Below, in pieces: positions 8,537 through 16,764 of a stretch of 64,000 nucleotides of DNA. The translations under genes and the position numbers were made by a program. The stretch is from Endozoicomonas sp. NE40 (GTDB lineage: Bacteria > Pseudomonadota > Gammaproteobacteria > Pseudomonadales > Endozoicomonadaceae). Under the pieces are notes generated by a model. The model was given only the letters and a program-made list of their open reading frames with translations. It was not told the DNA's origin and made no database searches. The stretch is from contig NZ_JBEWTB010000001.1 in assembly GCF_040549045.1 (NCBI RefSeq), forward strand, positions 62,001 to 126,000. The letters run 5' to 3'. Each line of letters opens with the position of its first letter. The first letter of the stretch is position 1.

Positions 8537-9322
8537 TCAGGCCTTCTGTGATCCTTCACAGGCAATGATGACTTCAATATGATTCTGTTCGAGCAGTTCT
8601 CTGTAACGGTCAGGGATACCCGGATCGGTCACCAGTCGTGAGATGTCCGTTATGTTGCAGATGGCGTGTACACTTCTGCGGTCAAATTTGCTGGAGTCCG
8701 TCACTGCGATAATCTCCTGGCTGACCTCACACATCCTGCGGTTTAAACGGGCTTCCATCTCGTTATAGGTCGTGATGCCGGTGTTCAGGTCGAACCCGTC
8801 TACACCCAGAAAGAACTGGTCAAAATGCATGTTTTTCAGGCTGTCTTCTGCATGGGGACCATAAAACGACTCGGCACGTTTACGCAGGGTGCCACCGGTG
8901 ACCCGCACTTCGATCTCGTCAGCACTGGACAACGCCCGGGCGACATTAAGACCGTTGGTCATCACCAGTAAGCGACGGTCTACCAGTTGCCGGGCCAGCT
9001 CAAAGGTGGTGGTGCCGGAATCCAGGATAATATTGCTGTCGTCCCTGACCAGCGTTGCTGCCACTTTGCCGATGGCCTGCTTGCTGGAATAGTTAGCCTG
9101 TTGCTTGACGTTTACGGGCTGCTCCACCACAAGCTGCTTTTTCAGGATGGCACCGCCCCGGGTGCGGTAGATAATGCCCTGTTTCTCCAGATAAGCGAGA
9201 TCATTACGAATGGTGACACTGGAGACACCATAATGACTGACCATTTCCGAAACCCTGATCCTGCCGTCGTTGCGCAACCGGTTGATCAGGTCGTCCCGAC
9301 GTTCCACTGTTTCTTTCATCAT
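8537..9322 (-). CDS. agaR: DeoR-family transcriptional regulator of the GalNAc locus
   Basis: A 261-aa DeoR-type repressor. The N-terminal helix-turn-helix (RIRVSEMVSHYGVSSVTIRNDL, shown here only in outline, residues about 18-40) is followed by the family hallmark TRGGAI. The C-terminal effector domain resembles a sugar-phosphate isomerase fold, with NIILDSGTTTFELA, VMTNGLNVA, VTGGTLR, GVDGFDLNTGITT and VTDSSKFDRRS. The gene overlaps the preceding ATPase gene by an ATGA-type junction (9319-9322) and precedes agaS, so it is in the operon it most likely controls. The inducer is expected to be an amino-sugar phosphate. Candidate binding sites are the GAAA-rich boxes at 10483-10506 and 10638-10661. 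Confidence 0.9.
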   Translation of the reverse strand: MMKETVERRDDLINRLRNDGRIRVSEMVSHYGVSSVTIRNDLAYLEKQGIIYRTRGGAILKKQLVVEQPVNVKQQANYSSKQAIGKVAATLVRDDSNIILDSGTTTFELARQLVDRRLLVMTNGLNVARALSSADEIEVRVTGGTLRKRAESFYGPHAEDSLKNMHFDQFFLGVDGFDLNTGITTYNEMEARLNRRMCEVSQEIIAVTDSSKFDRRSVHAICNITDISRLVTDPGIPDRYRELLEQNHIEVIIACEGSQKA

Positions 9323-10440
9323 AAAACACTCATGATGGCCACCGGCTCTGCCGCCGGGGTGCGGTCAGGGAGAGCAGAGCTGTTCAGCCTGACTTCGCTG
9401 TTTTTGTCAAACGCGTGAACCTTGCTGTAATCCAGCCCGACCCGGATGACCTCCCCCGGTTGCAGTGACACCCGTTCGAAACGGGCGATGGTGCAGGGAT
9501 AGCCGGACAGCGTGCCATAGATATTGGATTCCGCCCCCATCAGCTCGACATAGTTCACCACAAACGGCAGGTTGCCTTTGCCGATCACAAACCCTTCCGG
9601 CCTGACACCCAGCATGACATCTTTCCCTTGGTCGGCTTCAACCTTCAGGGGCAGATGAACCGGCTGACCGTCCTCGCAGGACGTAATGGTCACGCCGTTC
9701 CGGGAAGTGACGGCAGGAATAAAACTGATAGATGGTGAACCCAGAAAGCCTGCCACAAACATGGTGTCCGGCTGGTCGTAGAGATCAAGAGGTTTACCGG
9801 TCTGCTCGATCCGCCCCCGGTTCATAATCACCACCCGGTCGGCCAGGGTCATCGCTTCCACCTGGTCATGGGTGACATAGATGGTGGTCTTTTTCTGTTG
9901 ATTATGCAGCGCCTTGATTTCGCCGCGCATCTGCACCCGCAGCTTGGCATCGAGGTTGGACAGGGGTTCGTCGAACAGGAAAAAATCGGCGTCCCGCACC
10001 AATGCCCTGCCCATGGCAACACGCTGACGCTGCCCACCCGAAAGCTGACCGGGCAGACGCTCCAGGTAATCGGTAAGGTTCAGCATGGCGGCGGCCTTTT
10101 CAACCTTTTGGAAGCTGGCGGCGGGTTCTTTTCTTACCTTCATGCCGAAGGCGATGTTCTCGTAGATGGACAGGTGCGGGTACAGGGCGTAGCTCTGGAA
10201 CACCATGGCGATATTGCGTTGTTGCGGGGGCAGGCGGTTAAACAGCCGGTGACCAGCGCGTATTTCACCTTCGGTAATATCCTCAAGCCCGGCGATCATT
10301 TTCAGCAGCGTTGACTTTCCACAGCCGGAAGGCCCGACAAGAACAAGAAATTCGCCCGCCTGAATATCAAGGTTAATGTCGTGGAGTACAGTGGTTCCCT
10401 GATACCGCTTGGTGATGCCACTGAGCTTGAGCTGTTCCAT
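9319..10440 (-). CDS. ABC sugar transporter ATP-binding protein (MalK/UgpC/MsmK type)
   Basis: Cytoplasmic ATPase of a carbohydrate ABC importer, 373 aa from the ATG at 10440. That start was chosen because an AGGGTG ribosome site lies 6-7 nt upstream and the protein then begins MEQLKLSGITKRY, as the family does. An upstream in-frame start would add 19 unlikely residues. Motifs are Walker A GPSGCGKST, Q-loop, signature LSGGQRQR, Walker B FFLFDEPLSNLD, H-loop YVTHDQVEAMT, and a C-terminal TOBE/OB regulatory domain with VMLGVRPEGF. It is the first gene of the minus arm and is divergent from its binding protein and permeases. It likely energises GalNAc or oligosaccharide uptake. Confidence 0.93.
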   Translation of the reverse strand: MEQLKLSGITKRYQGTTVLHDINLDIQAGEFLVLVGPSGCGKSTLLKMIAGLEDITEGEIRAGHRLFNRLPPQQRNIAMVFQSYALYPHLSIYENIAFGMKVRKEPAASFQKVEKAAAMLNLTDYLERLPGQLSGGQRQRVAMGRALVRDADFFLFDEPLSNLDAKLRVQMRGEIKALHNQQKKTTIYVTHDQVEAMTLADRVVIMNRGRIEQTGKPLDLYDQPDTMFVAGFLGSPSISFIPAVTSRNGVTITSCEDGQPVHLPLKVEADQGKDVMLGVRPEGFVIGKGNLPFVVNYVELMGAESNIYGTLSGYPCTIARFERVSLQPGEVIRVGLDYSKVHAFDKNSEVRLNSSALPDRTPAAEPVAIMSVL

Positions 10441-10670
10441 GCTTACACCCTGTATAAATCTTGTTTTTTCTTTCATAGTAATGAAAAAAGAAAACAAAAA
10501 GAAAGGCTTTTTGAATTTTATTTTTAATACACGGCGACTGATGCTTTTTATTTTTATTCACGTTTTCCAGTTACTACAACAAAATCGTGGACAGGATTTA
10601 ACCAGAATGGTAATTGTATTTAGGCGTTAAAAAAAATAACAAAAGAAAAGCAAAAGAAAGGAACTGCAAG
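10441..10670. promoter_or_regulatory. divergent control region of the GalNAc locus
   Basis: This 230-bp AT-rich spacer separates the ATPase-agaR-agaS arm from the binding-protein arm. Two A-rich boxes stand out: 10483-10506 (GAAAA/AAGAAAA/GAAAGG pattern) and 10638-10661 (AAAGAAAAG/AAAGAAAGG), the second overlapping the ribosome site of the binding protein. Repeated CTTTC/GAAAG elements are characteristic of AgaR operators in gammaproteobacteria. The left box is also part of an inverted arrangement around 10470-10495. I infer that AgaR represses both arms from here. Confidence 0.5.
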
Positions 10671-11903
10671 ATGACTTTTCAACGCTGCAAAACCTTTAGC
10701 TACGGACTTGCTCTTGGTTTAACGCTGACCTGTGCAGCCGGAATAGCCCAGGCCAGGGAAACCGTTAAATTTACCGTGGCTGAATACAGCTCTAAAACCG
10801 ACCCTTACTATCAACAGCTGGCAAAAGAATTTAATGCCAGTCAGTCAGATCATAAGGTGGTGGTCGAAACAGTCTCCTGGGACGATCTGCAGACACGCCT
10901 GACCACCGACATTTCCGCAGGCACCAATTCCGACCTGGCCATAATCGGTACCCGCTGGCTGGTTGGTTATGTGGACGAAGGCATAGCGGCACCTTTGGAC
11001 AAGCTGCTCGACAAGGACATTCGCGAACGCTTTATTCCGGCCTTCCTGGAACCCGGCACCCTTGACGGCAAGCTCTATGGTGTGCCAGTCGCCGCATCCG
11101 CCCGGGCGATGTTCGTTAACAATGACCTGCTGAGTCAGGCAGGCGTGTCCATTCCTGCCACCCTGGATGAAATGGAAGCTGCCGCCAGCAAGATCAATGC
11201 CCTGGGCAAAGACATATACGGCTATGGCCTGCAGGGTAACGAGATAGAAACGGATGTGTATTTCTATTACACCATGTGGGCTGAAGGCGGAACCCTGTTG
11301 TCGGATGATGGCAGCTCTAACCTCGCCAGCAAGGCGTCCCTGAAAGCCGCTGAACGAATTCAGCGCATGATCCGCAGCAACTCGGTCCAGCCCAGCTTTC
11401 TTGAAGACGGTCGTGAAGCGGTCATGAACCTGTTCAAAACCGGACGACTGGGTATGGTTATCGCGCCGCCCTTCATGGCCAAACAGCTGCGTGAAGAAGC
11501 ACCGGATGTTAACTGGTCCATCGCGAATATTCCGGCTGCGTCGTCTTCCGCAACCTATGGCGTGACCGACTCCATTGTGTTGTTTGAAAACTCCCGGAAC
11601 AAGCAGGGTGCGGTAGAGTTCATCGACTTTATGTACTCCACTGAAAAGCGCGCCGAGTTCAGTGCCGGAGAAGGTTTCCTGCCGGTGCTGAAAGCCGTGG
11701 GCGCCAAGCCGGAGTTCGCCGCTAACCCGGATGTTAACACCTTTGTCGATATGCTGCCCAAGGCCCGGTTTGCTCCCACCATTGCCGAATGGCCTGAAGT
11801 GGCGTCGGTCACCTCAGACGCCATCCAGGCCATCTACAGTGGTGCGCCTGCGGATAAAGTGCTGGGCAAGGCTGAGCAGCGGATTAACCGGATTATCAAA
11901 TAA
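10671..11903 (+). CDS. ABC sugar transporter periplasmic substrate-binding protein
   Basis: Extracellular solute-binding protein family 1, 410 aa from the ATG at 10671, which has an AAAGGA ribosome site and begins a signal peptide (hydrophobic YGLALGLTLTCAAGIAQA with an AxA cleavage motif). The mature part starts RETVKFTVAEYSS and shows the cluster-1 pattern: DLAIIGTRWLVGYVDEG, an extended PLDKLLDK helix, KLYGVPVAAS, and a late AVEFIDFMYS helix. It likely captures GalNAc or a GalNAc-containing saccharide in the periplasm and hands it to the two permeases directly downstream. An upstream in-frame start at 10614 is less likely because it lacks a ribosome site and would precede the signal peptide with charged residues. 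Confidence 0.92.
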   Translation: MTFQRCKTFSYGLALGLTLTCAAGIAQARETVKFTVAEYSSKTDPYYQQLAKEFNASQSDHKVVVETVSWDDLQTRLTTDISAGTNSDLAIIGTRWLVGYVDEGIAAPLDKLLDKDIRERFIPAFLEPGTLDGKLYGVPVAASARAMFVNNDLLSQAGVSIPATLDEMEAAASKINALGKDIYGYGLQGNEIETDVYFYYTMWAEGGTLLSDDGSSNLASKASLKAAERIQRMIRSNSVQPSFLEDGREAVMNLFKTGRLGMVIAPPFMAKQLREEAPDVNWSIANIPAASSSATYGVTDSIVLFENSRNKQGAVEFIDFMYSTEKRAEFSAGEGFLPVLKAVGAKPEFAANPDVNTFVDMLPKARFAPTIAEWPEVASVTSDAIQAIYSGAPADKVLGKAEQRINRIIK

Positions 11904-11914
11904 ACACGGAAGCC

Positions 11915-12853
11915 ATGACAATGCCGGATGTGGGAACCCTTTCTTTAAGTCGGGAAACACCCGGGTACAGGCTGCGGCAGCATATTCGCTACCGCATGCC
12001 GCTGTATCTGATTATTCCCAGTTTTCTGGTGGCGCTGTTTGTCATACTGTCGCCGTTGTACCAGCTGCTGAACTACTCGGTTCACGACACCAATCGTTTT
12101 GGCATGATCAAAGGCTTTGCCGGCCTTGAGCATTTTGTCACGGTGTTTGAAGACCCTTTATTTATTGATGCGCTCTGGCGCACCGGCATCTGGACGCTGG
12201 GCGTGGTGGGAGGAACGATACTGATTTCGATACCGGTCGCTGCCATACTGAACCGGCCATTTGCTGGCAGGGGGCTGGCACGCACCATTATTATGCTGCC
12301 CTGGGCGGTGTCGCTGCCCATGACCGCACTGGTCTGGAAGTGGGGGCTGGATTCCCAGTCCGGCATGTTGAACCACAGTCTGATGCAGCTGGGCATTATC
12401 CGGGAAAACATTGTCTGGCTGTCTGATCCGGTGATGGCGTTCAGTGTTGAAATTTTCGTTGGTATTCTGGTGTCCATCCCTTTCACCGTCACCATCTTTC
12501 TGGGTGGGCTGGCGGCCATTCCTCACGATCTTTATTCGGCAGCAAAAATCGATGGAGCCAGCCTGTGGGAACAGTTCCGGAGAATCACCCTGCCCCTGTT
12601 GCGGCCGTTTATCAATATTGCGGTGGTGCTGAATATTATCTACGTGTTCAACTCCTTCCCGATTATCTGGATCATGACCAGAGGCGGCCCCAGCAACAGC
12701 ACGGAGATCCTGGTCACCTATCTCTATGAGCAGGCTTTTATCTACGGAAAAATCAGTGAAGCCTCGGCGGTGTCGGTCATTATGCTCGCCATCCTGCTGG
12801 TTTTTGTGGTGTTCTACGCCCGAATGGTGATGAAAAATGAATCAAAACACTAA
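11915..12853 (+). CDS. ABC sugar transporter permease, MalF type
   Basis: Inner-membrane permease of 312 aa with six predicted transmembrane segments, starting with PLYLIIPSFLVALFVILSPLYQ. The EAA loop that docks to the ATPase is visible as DLYSAAKIDGASLWEQFRRITLPLLRP. The start at 11915 lies 11 nt after the binding-protein stop with a GGAAG site, so the genes form an operon. Its 3' end overlaps the second permease by 17 nt, suggesting translational coupling. It is the MalF-like partner in a heterodimeric channel. Confidence 0.93.
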   Translation: MTMPDVGTLSLSRETPGYRLRQHIRYRMPLYLIIPSFLVALFVILSPLYQLLNYSVHDTNRFGMIKGFAGLEHFVTVFEDPLFIDALWRTGIWTLGVVGGTILISIPVAAILNRPFAGRGLARTIIMLPWAVSLPMTALVWKWGLDSQSGMLNHSLMQLGIIRENIVWLSDPVMAFSVEIFVGILVSIPFTVTIFLGGLAAIPHDLYSAAKIDGASLWEQFRRITLPLLRPFINIAVVLNIIYVFNSFPIIWIMTRGGPSNSTEILVTYLYEQAFIYGKISEASAVSVIMLAILLVFVVFYARMVMKNESKH

Positions 12854-13664
12854 GAGGAGCCTGATGTGCTGGCTGGCGCTCTCGCCCCTGATACTGATCA
12901 TCCTGTTCCCCTTTGCGGTCATGCTGTTCGTCTCCCTGACGCCGGGCAACGAAGTCTATCAATATCCGCCCAGCTGGATACCCTCCCGCTTTGCCTGGGA
13001 GAATTACACCACCATGTGGAACGAAACCGGCTTTGGGCAGGCACTGGTAAACAGCCTTTATGTCACGGTACTGTCGACGCTGGTCGTACTGTTTGTTGCC
13101 ATTCCCGCCGCTTATTCGCTGGCAAGGTTTGATTTTAAGGGGCAGACTGCGTACCAGTTTTTTCTGATTGTGACGCAAATGCTGTCGCCTATTCTGCTGA
13201 TGGTGGGGCTGTTCAAGTTCGTGGTCTGGCTGGGACTCGTGGATGACCTGAACGCCCTGGTGTTGATTTATGCCGGGTTTGGCATCGCGTTTGCCGTGTG
13301 GATGCTGACCAATTTCTTCAGAACCATTCCCCTGGACCTTGAACAGACCGCCTGGCTGGAAGGTGCCGGGTGGTTCTATTCCCTGCGTAAGGTATTTCTG
13401 CCCCTGGCGACACCCGCCATCAGCGTGGCCGCGACCTTTACCTTTATTTTTGCCTGGAACGAGTACTCCACGGCTCTGGTGGTGATGCGTTCGCCGGAAA
13501 ATATCACCCTGCAGGTAAAAGTGGCTTCTCTGGTGGGGGTCTATACGCCCAAGTGGGAACAGATTATGGCGGCTATTTTCCTGACCACGGTGCCGGTGGC
13601 CATTGCCTTCAGCTGGTTCCAGAAGCACCTGGTCACCGGGCTGTCGGCCGGGGCTGTTAAATAA
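12837..13664 (+). CDS. ABC sugar transporter permease, MalG type
   Basis: Second inner-membrane permease, 275 aa, six membrane spans. It has the EAA loop DLEQTAWLEGAGWFYSLRKVFLPLATP and the family C-terminal pattern QKHLVTGLSAGAVK. It overlaps the MalF-type gene by 17 nt and precedes kbaZ by 44 nt. Together with the binding protein and the divergently encoded ATPase it completes an importer, which explains why the pathway needs a cytoplasmic kinase instead of a phosphotransferase system. Confidence 0.93.
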   Translation: MNQNTKRSLMCWLALSPLILIILFPFAVMLFVSLTPGNEVYQYPPSWIPSRFAWENYTTMWNETGFGQALVNSLYVTVLSTLVVLFVAIPAAYSLARFDFKGQTAYQFFLIVTQMLSPILLMVGLFKFVVWLGLVDDLNALVLIYAGFGIAFAVWMLTNFFRTIPLDLEQTAWLEGAGWFYSLRKVFLPLATPAISVAATFTFIFAWNEYSTALVVMRSPENITLQVKVASLVGVYTPKWEQIMAAIFLTTVPVAIAFSWFQKHLVTGLSAGAVK

Positions 13665-13708
13665 CGGACTGAAATAAACGACACAAGACTATAAAAACAG
13701 GAACGGTT

Positions 13709-14986
13709 ATGACACTGCAGGACATTATTGCAGCTCACAGGCAGGGACAGCAGAAAGGTATTTATTCGGTCTGTTCTTCCCACCCACTGGTTATTGAGGC
13801 GGCGATTCTTCAGGCGCAAAACGATAACGCCCCCGTTCTTATTGAGTCCACCTCCAATCAGGTGAATCAGTACGGTGGCTACACCGGCATGCAACCGGCT
13901 GACTTCCGGGATTATGTCTATGGCATAGGGGAGAAGCTGGGTTTTCCCCGGGAACAGATCTGGCTGGGCGGTGACCATCTGGGGCCTAACTGCTGGCAGA
14001 ATGAACCGGCAGAACAGGCCATGAGCAAGTCCAAAGTGCTGATCGAAGCGTATGTAGCGGCAGGCTTCCGCAAGATTCATCTGGATGCCAGCATGAGCTG
14101 TGCCGGTGACCCGGTACCACTCAGCGATGAAACCGTTGCCCGCCGGGCTGCGGAACTGTGCCGTGTTGCAGAACAGACCGCCCTGAAATGTTTCGGGGCT
14201 TCAGAAGTCACCTATGTGATCGGAACAGAAGTTCCGGTGCCGGGGGGCGAGTCTGACACCATTGAAGCGTTACAGGTCACCTCACCCGAAGCCGCCCGCT
14301 ACACCCTGGAGTGCCATAAAACCCTGTTTCAACAGGCGGGGTTGTCCGATGCCTGGGAACGAGTGATCGGACTGGTAGTGCAACCCGGTGTGGAGTTCGA
14401 CCATACGACTGTGGTTAATTATAAGCCCGACAGTGCGCAGGCGCTCAGCCAGTTTATCGAGACTGTACCGAACATTGTCTACGAAGCCCATTCCACGGAT
14501 TATCAGACACCTTTAGCCTACAAGGCACTGGTCAGGGATCATTTCGCCATTCTCAAGGTTGGGCCACAGCTGACTTTTGCCATGAGAGAAGCGCTGTTCG
14601 GCCTGGCTGCCATTGAAGAACACTGTGTGTCTGAGACGAAGCGCTCCAATATCCGTCAGGTGGTCGATTCGCTGATGCTGGCGAACCCGGACCACTGGCA
14701 GAAATACTATACCGGCGACGCACAACAGCAGGCGTTTTCCAGACGCTTCAGTTACAGCGACCGGATTCGCTATTACTGGAACCAGTCCGAAGCGGTAGAG
14801 GCGATTGATCACCTGTTATTGAACCTTGAGGAGACCGGCATTCCGCAGCCGCTGCTCAGCCAGTATCTGCCCGGACAGTATCAGGCGATCCGTGACGGCA
14901 GGCTGAACCCTGATGTTCGCACCCTGGTTCACTGGCATATCCAGCAGGTGCTTGGAGATTACGGAGAAGCCTGCCATGGGCAATAG
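13709..14986 (+). CDS. kbaZ: tagatose-1,6-bisphosphate aldolase, non-catalytic subunit
   Basis: A 425-aa KbaZ/GatZ/AgaZ protein, which stabilises and activates the KbaY aldolase and was formerly suspected of being a kinase. Typical segments are GIYSVCSSHPLVIEAA at the N-terminus, ESTSNQVNQYGGYTGM, GGDHLGPNCWQ, KIHLDASMSCAGD, YVIGTEVPVPGG, EAHSTDYQ and LKVGPQLTFAMREALF. The length agrees with the E. coli proteins (about 420-426 aa). A GGAACGG ribosome site precedes the ATG. It is in the plus arm after the permeases and overlaps the deacetylase start by 11 nt. Confidence 0.93.
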   Translation: MTLQDIIAAHRQGQQKGIYSVCSSHPLVIEAAILQAQNDNAPVLIESTSNQVNQYGGYTGMQPADFRDYVYGIGEKLGFPREQIWLGGDHLGPNCWQNEPAEQAMSKSKVLIEAYVAAGFRKIHLDASMSCAGDPVPLSDETVARRAAELCRVAEQTALKCFGASEVTYVIGTEVPVPGGESDTIEALQVTSPEAARYTLECHKTLFQQAGLSDAWERVIGLVVQPGVEFDHTTVVNYKPDSAQALSQFIETVPNIVYEAHSTDYQTPLAYKALVRDHFAILKVGPQLTFAMREALFGLAAIEEHCVSETKRSNIRQVVDSLMLANPDHWQKYYTGDAQQQAFSRRFSYSDRIRYYWNQSEAVEAIDHLLLNLEETGIPQPLLSQYLPGQYQAIRDGRLNPDVRTLVHWHIQQVLGDYGEACHGQ

Positions 14987-16133
14987 TTTTCACCTCTTTG
15001 CCGGTGAGCTGTTTACGGAAGACCGGGTGCTGACAGATAGCTGGCTGGAAGTGACAGACGGCGTGATAACCGGAATCTCTTCGGAAAAGGGAGCGCTGGA
15101 TGCCCCTGTCATTGATCTGGGCCACAGCCGGGTAATCCCCGGGCTGATTGACCTGCATATTCATGGTTGTGGCGGTCATGATGTGATGGACGACAACCCC
15201 GAGACAATACCCGCTATTTCAACCTTGCTGGCATCCCGGGGGGTTACCGGTTTTCTGTCGACTACAGCAACGGCAGAGTGGCAGGAAACCCTTGCCTGCC
15301 TGCAACGACTAGGCGAACAGGTGAACCGGCCACAACCCGGTGCCGAGCTGCTGGGTATCTACAGTGAAGGGATTTTCTTTACCGACCGGAATAAGGGAGC
15401 GCACGACAGCCGTCTGTTTCTCGCCCCGGTCAGGGAACGTCTGGAAGCCATGATCAGGGCATCCGGAAATACGTTAAGGCAGGTGGCGCTTGCTCCCGAA
15501 CTGCCGGAAGCCGGTGCTGCCATTGCCTTTCTCCGGCAACAGGGTGTAAAGGTATCCATGGGACACACCGATGCTACCTATGATCAGGCCATGGCTGCCA
15601 TAAAGCAGGGTGCCGGATGCGGTGTTCACCTTTTTAACGGCATGAAAGGACTGCATCACCGCGAGCCAGGCTGTACCGGAGCGGTACTGACATCGGCCGG
15701 AGTACTGGCGGAACTGATCGCTGATGGCATTCATGTGCATCCGGCGGTGCTGTCACTGGTGGTCAGCATCAAGGGCCGCGAGCAGACCGCACTGATCAGC
15801 GACTGTACCTGCGCCGGTATGATGCCCGATGGTGATTATGCTTTAGGTTCCATGGCCTTTAAGGTGGTGGACGGGATTGCCCGAACCCGGGAAGGCTCGC
15901 TCGCTGGCAGTACATTGTCGTTAAATACAGCGGTCGCCAATATGATAGAGCTGGCAGGTGTCAGTCCGCTGGATGCGGTTCACATGGCGAGCCTGACCCC
16001 GGCCACCTATCTGGGTATTGATAAGAAAACAGGCAGTATCCACCCCGGGAAACGGGCAAATATAGCGGCAACCGGAAAGGACTTTTCTGTTAGCTCGACC
16101 TGGGTTGATGGCCATCTGGTGTATCAGCGGTAA
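14976..16133 (+). CDS. agaA: N-acetylgalactosamine-6-phosphate deacetylase (NagA/AgaA family)
   Basis: Amidohydrolase that removes acetate from GalNAc-6-phosphate (or GlcNAc-6-phosphate). From the ATG at 14976, which has a GGAGAAG site and overlaps the kbaZ end by 11 nt, it is 385 aa, the normal family length. Motifs are the metal-site PGLIDLHIHGCGGHDVMD, EGIFFTDRNKGAH, MGHTDATYDQ, LFNGMKGLHHREPG, the catalytic aspartate in LISDCTCAG, and LAGSTLSLN. GalNAc-6-phosphate is inferred as substrate from the agaS/kbaYZ context. NagA proper would be the alternative if the sugar were GlcNAc, but no nagB is present in the locus. Confidence 0.9.
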   Translation: MGNSFHLFAGELFTEDRVLTDSWLEVTDGVITGISSEKGALDAPVIDLGHSRVIPGLIDLHIHGCGGHDVMDDNPETIPAISTLLASRGVTGFLSTTATAEWQETLACLQRLGEQVNRPQPGAELLGIYSEGIFFTDRNKGAHDSRLFLAPVRERLEAMIRASGNTLRQVALAPELPEAGAAIAFLRQQGVKVSMGHTDATYDQAMAAIKQGAGCGVHLFNGMKGLHHREPGCTGAVLTSAGVLAELIADGIHVHPAVLSLVVSIKGREQTALISDCTCAGMMPDGDYALGSMAFKVVDGIARTREGSLAGSTLSLNTAVANMIELAGVSPLDAVHMASLTPATYLGIDKKTGSIHPGKRANIAATGKDFSVSSTWVDGHLVYQR

Positions 16134-16140
16134 CGCTGCT

Positions 16141-16509
16141 TCAGGTGTAGCAGAAAAAATTCAGCTTGTTACCATCCAGATCCCGAAAGTAGCCCACGTA
16201 GAAATTCTTTCCTTTCAGGTGCGGATCGCCTTCGCTGCTCGCCCCGAGCGCCAGCGCCCTGGCATGCAGATGGTCAACCGCTGCCGGATTTTTAACCGGT
16301 AGCGCAATCATGACGCCGTTCCCGACGGTCGCCTCGTTCTGGTCAAAGGGTTGAGCCACAGTGAAAGCGGGACGGCCTTCGCCAAAACCCCACGCGGTCA
16401 GGTGATCGGTCTGATAGCTTCTGGAGCCTCCCATTTCACTGAACAGTTCATCGTAGAAGGCGGTGGCCTGTTCTAAATGATTCGTACCCACAGTGATATA
16501 GCCGATCAT
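16141..16509 (-). CDS. VOC-family (glyoxalase/bleomycin-resistance-like) protein
   Basis: A 122-aa single-domain vicinal-oxygen-chelate protein. It starts MIGYITVGTNHLEQATAFYDELF, the common VOC beta-alpha opening, and ends FRDLDGNKLNFFC, the common closing strand with a metal-ligand position. The length is typical of lactoylglutathione-lyase-related proteins of unknown substrate. It is convergent with the deacetylase gene, 7 bp between stops, and is not obviously part of the amino-sugar pathway. Confidence 0.85.
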   Translation of the reverse strand: MIGYITVGTNHLEQATAFYDELFSEMGGSRSYQTDHLTAWGFGEGRPAFTVAQPFDQNEATVGNGVMIALPVKNPAAVDHLHARALALGASSEGDPHLKGKNFYVGYFRDLDGNKLNFFCYT

Positions 16510-16622
16510 ATTTCCCCCTGATAAGTTACACGACAGCCTTTATGAAATAATAACCACAGACATAATAAGTAACATCTGCCGTCTTTTATTGACAGCATTT
16601 CCAGCGAGTTGTCAGTCCACCC

Positions 16623-16690
16623 CTGTCATCCTGACGACATCTCCCTGAAACCCTTCTGACACATCTCTGTCACGCCGCCCGTTTAGTGTA
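16623..16690 (+). promoter_or_regulatory. Pho box and promoter of the secreted phosphoesterase gene
   Basis: Heptamers of the CTGTCAT/CTGNNAC type sit on an 11-bp register at 16645 (CTGAAAC), 16656 (CTGACAC) and 16667 (CTGTCAC), with a further CTGTCAT at 16623, also in register. Two 7-bp repeats with 4-bp spacers are the PhoB-box definition. A TAGTGT -10 candidate at 16684-16689 lies 10 bp after the last heptamer, the spacing of PhoB-activated promoters. I infer induction under phosphate limitation. Confidence 0.7.
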
Positions 16691-16719
16691 TCCGTTGTTC
16701 GTTTTCAACTTCTCACAAG

Positions 16720-16764
16720 ATGACTGTTAAAGGACTAACGATGACAATAAAGGGAATCACCATG
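16720..16764 (+). repeat. repeated ribosome-site/start-codon unit
   Basis: A 21-bp unit of the form ATGAC-GT/AA-TAAAGGGA-T-AC occurs twice in tandem (from 16720 and 16741) and ends at a third ATG (16762). All three ATGs are in frame, and the second and third each have a good AAAGGA or AAGGGA site. The N-terminus would read MTVKGLT MTIKGIT M before the signal peptide. The shortest start gives the cleanest signal sequence. Confidence 0.6.

Noticed and set aside
10373..10497. upstream start for the ABC ATPase at 10497
   Set aside because: The extension falls in the divergent control region and is Phe/Lys-rich. The ATG at 10440 has a good ribosome site and the family N-terminus.
12780..13628. 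282-aa open frame antisense to the second permease
   Set aside because: It is rich in Gln, His and Gly, as expected when transmembrane codons are read on the opposite strand. No ribosome site or family motif.
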